23,533 bases of DNA, taken from Oopsacas minuta (lineage: Eukaryota; Porifera; Hexactinellida; Lyssacinosida; Leucopsacidae). Shown in pieces: positions 1 through 9,621 of this stretch. The notes below the pieces were generated by a model. It worked only from the letters and a program-made list of their open reading frames with translations. It was not told the DNA's origin and ran no database searches. The stretch covers positions 1 through 23,533 of the forward strand of contig JAKMXF010000101.1 of NCBI GenBank assembly GCA_024704765.1, given 5' to 3'. The first letter of the stretch is position 1. Each line of letters opens with the position of its first letter. The position numbers and the translations under genes were made by a program.

Positions 1-705
1 ATCAAATAACAACAAACAACCTGCTCCATGCTGGCTAACAAATACTCTCTCTTTATCAATAGTAATACAGACAGGACACTTCATCTTATCAGCACCAAAT
101 AGAAACAAGAATTTACCATCTTTACTGAATACTTGTACTCTGTTGTTACTTTGTTCTGTTACATATATGTTATCTGTTCTGTAATCAACTGCTATACCGT
201 ATGGAGTGTAGAATTGTCCTTCACCACTACCTCTAGTACCTACACTCACTACTGGTTTCACTTTACCTTTATAATCTACAACTGGTAGACATGAGTAACT
301 TGAATTAACAACACTAATCTTACCAAATCCATTAATTCTATCTAATAGTGTATTATCAAATTCAAATGAAATATGTTTGTATTTCCATTCAGATTCTATT
401 TCTTTTTGTTTCTGTTCTAAGATTTTGATCATTTCAGTTTGAGTTCCTTTCATGGTTAAAGATTCAAAAATTTCCCCCCCAATGAGTTTGAGTCCTTTTT
501 CAATTTCGGAGATAGATTGTTTATGTTTGTCTCTTTCTTGTTTGTATATTCGGTTGATTTCATTCAATTCTCTCAAAAGTTCATTCTTTCTCCTTTTCAG
601 ATAATCTGTCAATTCACCGAATCGAGTTTCTATTTCACTTTGTATTAGAACAATTTGATGCTCAAAACTATCTCTCTCTTCTCCAACTATACTAGAAGTA
701 GCCAT
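1..705 (-). CDS. coiled-coil/NHL-repeat protein (TRIM-like, no RING seen), 3' part outside window
   Basis: The frame is open from an ATG at 705-703 to the left edge, giving 235 codons without a stop. The N-terminus (MATSSIVGEE) has no RING or B-box. Residues about 10-110 are rich in Glu, Lys, Arg and Leu with heptad-like spacing, as in a coiled coil (for example KRRKNELLRELNEI). A short linker follows (122-154). From about residue 158 there is an NHL repeat: GEGQFYTPYGIAVD, then IYVTEQSNNRVQVF and DGKFLFLFG, and the start of a second repeat (KMKCPVCITIDKERVFV). NHL repeats form beta-propeller blades that bind protein or RNA; TRIM-NHL proteins join them to a coiled coil. Without a RING, ubiquitin-ligase activity is not supported. 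It is paralogous to the gene at 23027. No intron is visible in the part shown. The family call is firm; the function is unknown. Confidence 0.85.
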   Translation of the reverse strand, partial: MATSSIVGEERDSFEHQIVLIQSEIETRFGELTDYLKRRKNELLRELNEINRIYKQERDKHKQSISEIEKGLKLIGGEIFESLTMKGTQTEMIKILEQKQKEIESEWKYKHISFEFDNTLLDRINGFGKISVVNSSYSCLPVVDYKGKVKPVVSVGTRGSGEGQFYTPYGIAVDYRTDNIYVTEQSNNRVQVFSKDGKFLFLFGADKMKCPVCITIDKERVFVSQHGAGCLLLFD

Positions 706-2089
706 TATTTAACTAATAAAGGAAAGGATGGATAATATAAAATACAGTCAACATCTGAATGCCCGCTAACTCGAACATTCGTTATCTAAAAGGAATTTTC
801 ATTTTCCCTCGTTTTACTATTTTGTTATATTGAAATACCAAAACGCTATCTAGAATGCCCTTATTTCCTAAATAATAAACACGCGAAGCGATTTCAAGCC
901 CATTGGAGACTTGTACTCAGAGCAATGAATATTTACCAGAAATTCCTACAATCTTATATTATAAATTTTCGATCAAAATCAGGCTACTCGTTCTGATTAA
1001 CGCCAATAACCAAAAACAATTCTAACTAATGACAACTTACTAAATTCTTACTAATGTAATCTCCTCAGTAAACTCATGTCTGCTGTGAGAAATTTTACCA
1101 AATATACGTTTTGATCAAAATACATTCACATTCCCAAAATGAGCATAATTGGGTATACATAGTCATAGCATAGGATTTTGTATATAAATGATTACTCTTC
1201 TTCTCAGTTTCTGTCGATGTTGATCATTATACGTATACTGGACTATTAATTTACCAAAGTTTGAACTTTTATTTCACGCACTTTTGAATTTATCATATGA
1301 TATCGTTCCACTCCATAGATTACACTGTTCAACGCTGATTTTCTTCTGTTGAATAGAGCTTATGTTATGTTATCAGTAATGCTGATTCTGAAAATATAGT
1401 CCTTTTTCCTCCACACGTTACAATTTGATGATAAGTGACTTAGAATATTACAAAATTGCTAAATACATCAGAATTTTTTACTGAATACTGAAGTGCTCAT
1501 GAGCAACCGTTGGAAATTTCGATCCATTTGATATGTTCTAATTCAATTTCAAACTGGTAAGAAGTATATTTGGGTGAAACTGGTTATTTTTGGTAATGAT
1601 ATCTAGAATTTTACATTTAGACTTTACAAAATATAACAAAAGTATATTTTTGGCCTCCGAAATGGTTAGTTAGGTCTACACAGAGCTCATTCATGTTTAC
1701 TATGGATTACAAATACACTATACTTTGAATATTCTTACAAGTTGTTGGTAACTTCTTTCGTATATATGGAAAAAATTCCTGAAATTTTGGCAATTTCGTA
1801 GTATTTGATGTTGAATATTATCAAATTGTGACGTGTTAGAGCAAATTGGATTTCATTTTCGGAATCATCATAGAAATATCTCTAGGAAAAGTTCGAATTA
1901 AAAAAAAGAAGAATTCTAACTTGATTAACGTTGACTATTGTTATGATATTCAACATTCATAAATTGAAGATGTTTACTTTAGAAGTAAGTATGCTTACAA
2001 AATGCTTAGAATATATTATAATAAATGTACACACAAAACACAAACACTATTTATAATTCTGTTTTGAAGAAAATTATTCAGTAAATAGA
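706..2089. other. intergenic, no gene recognised
   Basis: This AT-rich stretch lies between the start of the NHL gene and the end of the GPCR gene, both on the minus strand, so it should contain the promoter of the first and the 3' end of the second. No long open frame, clear terminal inverted repeat or RNA gene was seen. No polyadenylation signal could be chosen with confidence. Confidence 0.5.
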
Positions 2090-2250
2090 TTACTTTTCAT
2101 CCAAATATTCAAACAATGGATTCTGTATAACTTTATTTATTTCTTTTTCAGTTTCCACAAATGTATTTTCATAAATCTCGATTCCTGGTTCTTTGTCAAA
2201 GTTTGGGGATGAGTCAATCATTGAGCTTTCTTTTATGTAGCTTTGTGGAC
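2090..2250 (-). other. exon: cytoplasmic tail and stop of the adhesion GPCR
   Basis: The exon has 52 codons plus stop, is acidic and polar (SSMIDSSPNFDKEPGIEIYE), and has no membrane segment. It joins NTLPH-G-PQSYIKESS in phase 1 across a 1,840-bp intron (2251-4090) packed with transposons. Tyr and Ser residues in acidic surroundings (EIYENTF, FEYLDEK) could be phosphorylated, but this is only inference. Confidence 0.72.
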
Positions 2251-5200
2251 CTACAAATAATAGTTCATATATCATTAAGACCAGTGGTGTTTTGGAAGAG
2301 GGCTGGGGAGGCACTCCCTACTTCTATTCATGGATGCAGTTTTCACCAAGATTTCTAAAAATAGTATAAACTTAGTGACATTATCAGATGTCAAGTAGTA
2401 TTTTCTCGGATTAATGTAAGCCCTCTCCCCTCTATGTTGTCTAGTGTGTTTTGAAATCGCTTTATACTGAGGATGGGGGTATTTCTGATTTCGGGGGCTA
2501 TACATGGTATGGATTGAGTCAATTGGTTTTCGCACAACTATTCATTAATGAATAATGATGTTTCCTGCATATACAGTGGATGCCGGTTATAAGAACACTT
2601 CATTATACAGATTTGAATGTAGGAACAATATATGGAAAACTGTTCTCATATCTGCTGTAGAATTTATGCCAATTCTACAAACATACTGTAGAGCCTCGTT
2701 AATACGTACACCAAGGGATCATCGAGATTTGTACTCTTTATCGGGAGTACGTATTAACCGGAGTTAAAACAATTGAATATCCAATGTAGGGACTAAAATT
2801 GTGTAAAATTCTGTTCGTCTTAACCGGAAATTCGTATTAAATGTGTTCGTATTAACGAGGTTTCACTGTACCGGTAATAAGAACCAATTAGTCTATTATT
2901 CTAAGAGTGTTCTTATAACCGTAACGATTATATTGGGGTGTAGCAACCGTTTTCCAGTAAAATTTTCATATATCCGGGAAAAATCAATGGAGTAGAATAC
3001 AAAAGATTCAGTAAATCGAGTTTAGGTTCTTATAACCGGTGTAGCAGCCCAGAATATACCCGGGTATAATCCTGGGTAGGATAGATTATACTCCTTGTCT
3101 TTATTTTGTCATGTGCAAAAGTGTGGACCATCTGGTGTCACCTACATATTCATAAAGCACACCATACATGATTAAAATTTGTTGCATGAAAACGCAACAT
3201 AACATTGTTGCATCGCATATATTACCTTATTGCATGCAACAGATTTGCATCATGTATGGTGGGCTTCATGAATACAATAAAAAAAATTACACCAGACGCC
3301 AACACTTTTCACATGACATGATAAATACAGGGAGTATAATCTGTCCTAGCCCAGATTACACCCCGTATATTCTGAGCTAGGCCACTTCATACCCTGGGGT
3401 ATAATCTGTACTAGGACAGAATATACCCGGTTATATTCGAGGAAGGGGGAGTAATCTGGGCTGTTACACTAGTGTTCTTACACTGCCTGGCCAAAAGTAT
3501 TGGAACACCCTGCCACAATTAATACCTGAAACAAAGGGTATTCTACCATAGTTGTATAAGCTAAAGATGATTACAAAAAATGTTGAACATAAATATATCG
3601 TAAAACGAATGATAACAAGCTATTGTTCTACTTTCTGGAATATCCATAGAATCTTTCAACATATCTCATCTAATGCCACTTGTGCACAAGTTGTAAACAG
3701 TGTTCCAATACTTTTGGCCAGGCAGTGTATATACGGCATCTACTATATTAGTTAATTTGAATTATTATTGCTAAGTTTACATAAAATTGATTTGAGTTAA
3801 TTCAGCTCCATAGAATGATTCTGATGTTATATACCGATAGTCAATCATCGAATAAAAATGTTCCACAGTTAAATAAGAGTTTTAATAATTCGACTCTAGT
3901 ACTGTCGAATTGGGTTTGGGGCTGGCGAACTGATTTTAATATAGAGAAGTTGCTTTATCAAACAAATGCATCGGAAAATAAGGATTAGCCGAATTCACTG
4001 TTCTGGCTGTGCTGCGAGGGTTTTATATGTGACCTACTAAGAAGAGTAGGTATACAGTGATTAAAACCCATACTATAAAATTAAACTAACCATGAGGTAA
4101 TGTATTTTTTTGCATTTCACTGTCTCCAGATATTGATTTCTTCTTTATCCTGAATTTTGATATAGTGTTACTGTTTACTCCGCTTGAAATAGTATTAGAT
4201 GTAGTTTGAGTGTTTCTTTTCCTTTTAAATATCGCTCTAACTTCTGCATTTCCTAACGTAACCACAATAAAGAATATAAGGCCCATACCTCCATTCAATA
4301 GGATGAATATCCATTCTACAACTGTGCTCCGTATGAATATGTTGAATATTAGAATCACCCAAGGTAATCCTAAGATTGGTGTTAGAATTAAACTGTATAT
4401 TAATACATTCTTTATTAACCCAAGCCTTTGATCTTCCCCTGCCTTAGCTCTAGCTGTTACAATCCGTACAACAGCGAGAGTGAGTAGTATAAGATTGATG
4501 AGGAGAAGGATAATTATAGGGGAAATAAACGCCCATATAACTCCATAGTTAATATTGAGGAAACAGTGCTCACTGGGGTCTACGTAGTTTTCTCTTGTTA
4601 CAGCAATTGTTATTATTGGAATAACCAAAGGGAACGTCCATCCGAACACGATGAGATACGGGTAGATCTTCCTCGTGGTCATTACAGCTGTTTCAAAAGA
4701 AATATTAGTAAATAATGGTATCACAATCAACAAAATTGTATTATATTTCTCATATAGTCAACTCCCATTATATCGAAGCTCAAGAGAGCACGATATTTCC
4801 TTTGATACTGAGTTCGATATTAACCGATGATATTTATGTTACTTGGAAGATTTGTGACTATATTTCTACAAATTAGATTTAGAATAGAGCGGATAGCTCG
4901 ATGTAACGGGAGTGACTGTATTTAATCTCAAATTATTCTTAAAGATTGTAGAATAACTCAGAAAGAATTACATTAGAAATGGAACAATAAATCCGATTGG
5001 GTCTGTTCACTCTTTGAACAAAGATTTGCTGTAACAGGGACTAAGGGCAATTATTATATAATTATTTATTACATGGAAGAGTACAATGTATCTTCCCATA
5101 TACTATTATATATTCTACGTAATCAACTCACCTATAACCAGTTTGAAAATTATGAAAATTCCATTACACAGAGTCCAAGTGAACACTGCTAACCAAATAT

Positions 5201-8200
5201 AGTGCAATAAGAATCCAATGATTAAACAAACAAAGTCATTATGAGTCCCACTCTCTATTCCGAGCAGGAACAGTCCTGTAGCTAGCAGCATTGACAGACA
5301 GTAGTTGAAATAGATTATGTTTGCTTCCACTTTGAAAAATGGCTTTCCGGCTATGAGGAATAGAATCAAAGAGATTAGCAAGAAGATGAATGAAATGCTG
5401 ACAAGCAGGTAGCTGAATATGGAGATGACCAACTCTTCAGTTTCACTAGTTGGAATATCGTGGGGTGTAACAAATACCGCGAAACTAGTGAAGTGTGAAG
5501 TACTACAGATTGTTAAATTCTCATCGGGAACAGAGGTTGTTTGAATACCATCACTATTCCATATTGATCCATTCAATGCAACACATATGGATTCTAAATT
5601 AGCTGTAAACTTTGTGTAGAATGCTATCTCTGCCTAAAGATAAATAGAATTATAAATTCACGAACAGTTAACCAAATTTTCTCGTATAAGATTGGAATAC
5701 AATTTTTCAATAACGAATACACAGTATACAAAGTTTGGTAATAAACTTACATCTTCAGATAACTCGATTCTCCCGTATACATTACTTTCCTCTTGAAGAG
5801 TTTCAATTATAAGAATGTCGCTAGCCTGTGAAGACATACCTTCTCCAGGGTCTACTGGTTGATTACTATCTCTATTTATTAGGGTTGTTGCAACCTAAAA
5901 TGTAGAAAAAGATATTCAAACTAGACATAATTTAACTACGAAAATTAAATTGTTTACAGGAAATAAATCTATATTATTAAATCATAATTGTTGTTTGTTT
6001 ATTTGTTTGTCCGTTGTCAAGGAAAGAATTTACGGAATGCAACTTTGAAAGTGTTGCATAATTATGAATTTATCAAAGAAGTAAATAGAATTGAATAAAA
6101 CTTCACTAAATATATCAAACATGCTAAATCCGATAAAGTAAACAAATTATCCAAATTTCAGAATGTGTACAGGCTTGCTCTAAACGGCTACCTAAGGTAA
6201 CGAAGTACGCTGAATCCAAATTTCGTATTTCAAATTTCTCATATGTAAATTTATTGTTGTTTTTATGAATATAGAGTAAACAAATGTAAAAATTGTTGTA
6301 GAAACTTGCTATCAGCAACTATAGTGGGGTAATCAAGTATGCTGAGTCTGAATATTATAAACAACATCAGTATTATTAAATCTCAATTGTTGTTTGTCCT
6401 TTGAATAGCTCGAGGCGCAATGCGCCGAGTTCATCGCGAAGCGACGAGCCAAAGGCTCGTTTCGTTAATATTCCTATTGGTCAGACCAAGTACACAAAAT
6501 TTGCAATATTTCCATATATGGAAATTCAGTTACAAGGAGCTGAACTCATTTAAGATTATAATATTTCTGAATCATTTACCGCTATATTTCCATCAACTGC
6601 GAGTTGTTGTGCCACGGACTGAGGAATTGAGAATTGAGTGTTGAATTCTGTACTTGAGTTGACAATACCAGGAAAAACATAACTAGACTGTGATTCTGTC
6701 ACACTTCTGGCCTGAACAACTATAGTCACAGTCCTCGACTCAATAACTTGTACACCTGAATCAAGATCTCTCAGAATATTTTGACTGATACTTTGGATTG
6801 AATTTATTGCAATCAGTTCAGGAGTACTGATGCCTGTAATTATGCTTGGCATTCCTTCTGTCTATATAGTAACTTTGCATAATTATGTATATGATTAAGC
6901 AATTATTTAGAATTCTCAAAATTACACTCAAAATCATTCGCTCTTTGTACAGTGGAACCTGCATCACCCGACGCCTGTATAATCCGTCAGTGTTTCTGAT
7001 ATGAAATAGCTTCCGAAAATACAAATTCACCTGCAAAATCCGACAATTGCTAAACTGACCCCGGTCCCAAAGAGCTTCGGTTTATGCAGGTTCTACTATA
7101 GTAATAATGGAAGTCAAAATGAACAGATTTCTGTACGCATATCCAAAACTTGGTCGAGTAAATTAGATTGATTGTTGTAACATTTAACTTACAGCCATTT
7201 GTATCATAGTACTATAACTACTAGAATTCAACTGAAGACTCCTATCAATAATTTCCTCTGCAGTTCTCAACAGCGAAATGACAGTCTCCTCATCTAGGGG
7301 CATACCATTATTCAGTGATTTGTTAACTAGTAAGGCATACGTGCTAGCTACTTGTTCAAGCTGCTCTTCATCTTCAGCTGCACCTGAGAGCAATGCTACA
7401 GCAGCAGAAGCAACTTGACTTTGGTCATTAGTAATTTCAGTTTGATTCATCAACTGAGTTGCAACGTCATCAATATCCATTACAGTAATACTCAAATTGA
7501 ACCTAACAGAACGTACATCTCTACCAGCTGTATTCTCAGCAATGCAATAGAATATTCTATCATCTGATAATAGCTGATTTGTAACGGTTAATATGTGTGA
7601 TGAAATATTCTCGAATTTAGAATTGGTCCAGTATATAGTTGTCAGTGATAGTTTTCCTTTTGACTCACAAATGAGAATATGTTCAAAGGTAATATTGAAT
7701 TCCACATCCAATGTTATGTTTTCTGAAGGCAGAATTATTGTTGGAAATACTAAAAATGGAAAATGGATTATAATATTGGCGTAATCATAGCAACTTGGTT
7801 ACTGGTTGCATGGTTAGATCTAGCAACCTACTTGCTGGTGTTGATATTCCTAATCATCACCCTGATCACCTAAACCACCCCTACTTTCAGCTCTCACTCT
7901 TATTACATACATTGTTGCTTCATATTAATTGAGCAAAATTGTATATCAACAGTACTAATTCAAATTTACCTGTTGGATTAGTAGTTTGCAGTATACCAGT
8001 ATGGAAACCGCATAATAGCAAATCGTATGCTGTAAGCATTTTCCTTGCGAATATGCGAATTGTTCTATTAGACGAATTGCTAATTGGCGGTTTCCGCTGT
8101 AGTTAAAATACTTACAAAATTGTTTGCTATATCTATAAATAAATGATACCTAAACCCATTCTATTGGAATGGACTATTTATCTGAGGAAAATCCAAATTT

Positions 8201-9621
8201 TGACCTCTAAAATCATAGAATAGTGTAGAATAAATAATTGTTATAATTCCAGGGCTCTCAACCTTCTCGAGTCATGATCGCGTCTGCAAACAACAACAAA
8301 ATTCTGGTCTTTTCATATTAACTAATTTAAAATAATAAGAAATCGTGAATTTTTCACGAATAGTTACCCCTACCAATTAGCTGAATAGAATTGAGATTTC
8401 AACAGGCTCATACCACTATCCCAGTGGTTGCTAAACTGGGTCCATGGACCACTTAGTGGTCCACAGACGACAGCAAGGGGCCACAAGTTACATTGCAGTC
8501 TATGGTAGGGAGTCTACAGAATATGTTAAATTTGGTCAGAATGACCATATATGGGATTTCATGACATTGACGAATTATATAAGCATGTATAAATCAAATA
8601 ATCTTTGTAATAAACATGCTATATAGCCCTATAATTTCCGGTGATCGGTGTAATACGGCAATACTCCAGCGATATTTATTCTGATATTTTTCCTCCGGTG
8701 AAAAAATCGCCTTAATTGCTTTATAAGGACACAGATCATTGGATGATAAACAACTTTTATTTCACATGTCCACAAATATATTTAATAATTAATACTGGCA
8801 GTTGGCAAAGGTAAGTGTTAAGTACCTGTTTCTTCCATTATAGCTGTATACGTTTTACTTGTCCCACCATCCTCACTTACTTCACAGCTGTAGAATCCTG
8901 GTTGAGAAGTGAAAACTGGCATAGTACTAACTCCTAAATTATTATTTGTTGTAGAATTCAGATTGACACTGATGCCAGAAAAACTTAGATAACTCCACTT
9001 AACTTCTAGGTTGTTATTCTTCTCAGTAACACAATAGAGAGTAGTGTTTGTTTGTAAAGTAGCATTGTCTGATAATGCTGACGACATGGATCCAGAGATC
9101 TCTCCAAATGTGTTCACTAAAAGAATTCAATATTCAATATGTCAAGCAAAAGTGAATCTTTTCAGAATTTTGCTGTAATATCCACAAGCTTTGATAATAT
9201 AATTGTGACATTCTACTATATTAAATAGTACCTTTAGTGCTACAGAAGTAACATCTCCGTTTAACCTGGCAATCATTATCATCCCATCGTGGACTTCCCC
9301 AAGTGTATGCACAATCTTGGTTGTTATGATTATTAGGTTCACCAGATCCCCAATTCCTAAACGCACTATTACTACCATCAGCCCAAACAAATGTCCCTTC
9401 AACATCCTCATCATGTAATCCTATCCAACAGCGGTTTTGACCAGTATTAGTGCCATACATCAACGAATTCTCTCTTCTGGATGTCACTGTAGCAAGGTCG
9501 TAACCACCTGAAAGACACTGTGTTCTAGCATCATCCCAATTAACACTTGAGGTTCCGGTCGTGCGGAAATAACTAAAACATGTCCCTTTGAGTGATATTA
9601 CATCACACCCGCTTGTTGGCA
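2090..9621 (-). CDS. adhesion GPCR: C-type lectin, two Ig, GAIN/GPS, 7TM; first exon not found
   Basis: Eight exons on the minus strand join in frame: 9232-9621, 8826-9116, 7193-7749, 6580-6861, 5751-5894, 5132-5633, 4091-4687 and 2090-2250. Every intron is GT-AG, with phases 1, 1, 0, 0, 0, 1 and 1. They give about 974 residues ending at TAA (2090-2092). Domain order is long-form C-type lectin, Ig, Ig, GAIN with GPS, seven membrane segments, and a tail of about 100 residues. Adhesion GPCRs are surface receptors that cleave themselves at the GPS and are activated by the exposed tethered peptide; here T-S-F-A-V-F-V follows the H-F|T site. The lectin exon begins two bases into a codon after a good acceptor (TTTCTATAG), so a signal-peptide exon must lie at higher coordinates; I could not identify it. 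The last exon is supported by a clean acceptor (TTATTTGTAG at 2251) and by phase. Without that splice the frame stops at 4086-4088. The ligand is unknown; a glycan is plausible. Confidence 0.85.
2686..2868. mobile_element. pogo/Tigger-like MITE, 183 bp, nested in the outer element
   Basis: The ends are CTGTAGAGCCTCGTTAATAC (left) and CAGTGAAACCTCGTTAATAC (right, minus strand), matching at 21 of 26 positions over their full length. TA duplications flank it at 2684-2685 and 2869-2870. The CAGTRRAACCTCG start is typical of pogo/Tigger-type ends. There is no coding capacity. Confidence 0.7.
3044..3464. mobile_element. foldback (long palindromic) element, about 421 bp
   Basis: The ends are GCAGCCCAGA and ACAGCCCAGA in inverted orientation, flanked by TA. 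Long inner arms at 3107-3172 and 3249-3318 are inverted copies: TGTCATGTG, AGTGTGG, CTGGTGT and ACCATACATGAT recur on the opposite strand in the same order. The centre (3173-3248) carries TTGCATG/CATGCAA repeats. The right arm is longer than the left and repeats the TATAATCTG/CTAGG motif, suggesting an internal duplication. No protein is encoded. Confidence 0.65.
3481..3727. mobile_element. Tc1/mariner-type MITE with perfect 28-bp inverted ends
   Basis: The left end starts CACTGCCTGGCCAAAAGTAT at 3481 and the right end (3700-3727) is its exact reverse complement over 28 bases. TA is duplicated on both sides (3479-3480, 3728-3729). The CACTGCCTGGCCAAAA start resembles Tc1/mariner ends. Perfect ends suggest a recent insertion. 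It sits inside the right inverted repeat of the outer element and has no transposase. Confidence 0.88.
4091..5465 (-). other. seven-transmembrane region (rest of exon 5132-5633 plus exon 4091-4687)
   Basis: TM1 to TM3 are in the upstream exon (ELVISIFSYLLVSISFIFLL; IIYFNYCLSMLLATGLFLL; FLLHYIWLAVFTWTLCNGIF). The join across intron 4688-5131 gives KLVI-AVMTTRKIYPYLIV. TM4 to TM7 follow, with the family-typical EHCFLNINYGVIWAFISP before TM5, and a GLPW version of the TM6 GLTW motif. TM7 is followed by a basic KRKRN stretch. This is a class B2-type arrangement. Confidence 0.85.
4755..4918. mobile_element. pogo-like MITE in GPCR intron 4688-5131
   Basis: The left end TAGTCAACTCCCATTATATC and the right end (minus strand) CAGTCACTCCCGTTACATCG are imperfect inverted repeats flanked by TA. 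It is 164 bp long and non-coding. Confidence 0.6.
5466..6861 (-). other. GAIN domain with GPS autoproteolysis site (exons 6580-6861, 5751-5894, part of 5132-5633)
   Basis: These exons carry the beta-rich GAIN subdomain B and end in the GPS. The GPS region starts at ESICVALNGSIWNSDG and ends at ICSTSHFTSFAVFV. His (5493-5495), Phe (5490-5492) and Thr (5487-5489) form the H-F|T cleavage triad, equivalent to the common H-L|T. The segment after the cut, TSFAVFV, matches the conserved tethered-agonist pattern. Only two of the four usual GPS cysteines are present. The introns at 6862-7192, 5895-6579 and 5634-5750 are all phase 0. Confidence 0.83.
6121..6460 (+). repeat. hairpin-tailed dispersed repeat, copy 1 (GPCR intron 5895-6579)
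   Basis: The AT-rich body has one full and one partial unit. Recognisable phrases are AACGGCTACC, GGTAACGAAGTACGCTGA and ATGAATATAGAGTAAACAAA, with a second GGGGTAATCAAGTATGCTGA at about 6325. It is followed by a GC-rich tail of abutting hairpins: GGCGC-AAT-GCGCC (6414-6426), TCGC-GAA-GCGA (6434-6444) and ACGAGCC-AAA-GGCTCGT (6444-6460). The same order is seen in the other copies. The class is unknown. Confidence 0.6.
6950..7098 (+). mobile_element. pogo-like MITE, family member a (GPCR intron 6862-7192)
   Basis: The left end CAGTGGAACCTGCATCA and the right end (minus strand) TAGTAGAACCTGCATAAACC are flanked by TA. The interior, with GAAATAGCTTCCGA, matches the element at 10387-10528 in opposite orientation. 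It is 149 bp long and non-coding. Confidence 0.72.
7193..7749 (-). other. exon: second Ig-like domain and start of GAIN domain
   Basis: After the acceptor CCATTTTTAG the frame reads FPTIILPSENITLDVEFN, then ILICESKGKL, IYWTNSKF and DDRIFYCIAENTAG. This is a typical I-set Ig domain (C, W, D-x-R-x-F-Y-C-x-A-x-N). From about VMDIDDVATQL onward the sequence becomes helical and Ala/Leu/Glu-rich, as expected for GAIN subdomain A. The donor GCT|GTAAGT is strong. Confidence 0.78.
7996..8099. mobile_element. short MITE in GPCR intron 7750-8825
   Basis: The left end includes GTATGGAAACCGCATAATAG and the right end (minus strand) CAGCGGAAACCGCCAATTAG. The imperfect inverted repeats, with TA close by on both sides, suggest a small TA-targeting MITE. 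The exact left border is uncertain. Confidence 0.45.
8250..8330 (+). repeat. dispersed repeat beginning CAGGGCTCTCAAC, copy 1
   Basis: The first 13 bases are identical to 22723-22735. Downstream blocks (GATCGCGTCT, AAAATTCT, TTTCATA, AACTAAT) follow in the same order in both copies. The CAGGG start resembles hAT ends, but no second end or target duplication was found. Confidence 0.4.
8422..8640 (+). mobile_element. hAT-like end/fragment
   Basis: It starts CAGTGGTTGCTAAACTGGGT and continues into TCCATGGACCAC, the common form of hAT MITE ends. No matching right end or 8-bp duplication was seen, so it is called a fragment and the right border is approximate. It lies in GPCR intron 7750-8825. 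Confidence 0.45.
8826..9116 (-). other. exon: first Ig-like domain of the adhesion GPCR
   Basis: The spacing TLYCVTEKN, then EVKWSYL, then PGFYSCEVSEDGG gives the Ig-fold Cys-Trp-Tyr-x-Cys signature. The exon is phase 1 at both ends, like the lectin exon. Several N-x-T/S sequons (NATL, NTTL, NSTT) fit an extracellular domain. The donor is G|GTACTT, which is weaker than consensus, but the join to the next exon keeps the frame. Confidence 0.8.
9232..9621 (-). other. exon: C-type lectin domain (long form) of the adhesion GPCR
   Basis: The exon starts GCDVISLKGTCFSYF, which has the extra N-terminal cysteine pair of long-form C-type lectins. The core WIGLHDEDVEG, then WADGSNSAFRNW, then GEPNNHNNQDC, then RWDDNDC, and a final CYFC follow in canonical order. 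EPN is the Ca2+-site-2 motif linked to mannose-type sugar binding. The usual WND is WDD here, which keeps acidic/amide-type ligands for calcium. Ca2+-dependent mannose-like binding is therefore plausible but inferred. Both exon borders are phase 1, so the domain is a symmetrical, shuffling-competent unit. Confidence 0.88.

Larger units (their letters stand above)
2574..3745. mobile_element. outer TA-flanked element, interrupted by three insertions
   Basis: The left end reads CAGTGGATGCCGGTTATAAG and continues AACACT. The right end, read on the minus strand, is TAGTAGATGCCG and then, once the insertion at 3481-3727 is removed, TATATAAGAACACT. The ends match at 24 of 28 positions including TA, and TA flanks both sides (2572-2573, 3746-3747). 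No transposase frame was seen, so it is non-autonomous. The CAGTRG ends and TA duplication fit the Tc1/mariner-pogo group. It lies in the last GPCR intron. Confidence 0.65.

Noticed and set aside
3168-3380. Open frame on the plus strand
   Set aside because: It lies entirely inside the foldback element and reads through its palindromic arms; no domain or start context.
3552-3755. Open frame on the plus strand
   Set aside because: It runs through the Tc1-type MITE and its right inverted repeat; far too short for a transposase.
4086-4088. TAG as the true end of the GPCR
   Set aside because: The G|GTTAGT here is a good donor, and splicing to the acceptor at 2251 continues in frame for 52 tail residues. 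A minor form ending here remains possible.
6414-6460. Hairpin cluster as a tRNA or CRISPR
   Set aside because: No box A/B, acceptor stem or anticodon layout, and no regular direct repeats with unique spacers.
9142-9414. Minus-strand frame overlapping the lectin exon
   Set aside because: Shadow of the lectin exon in another frame; no domain and poor composition.
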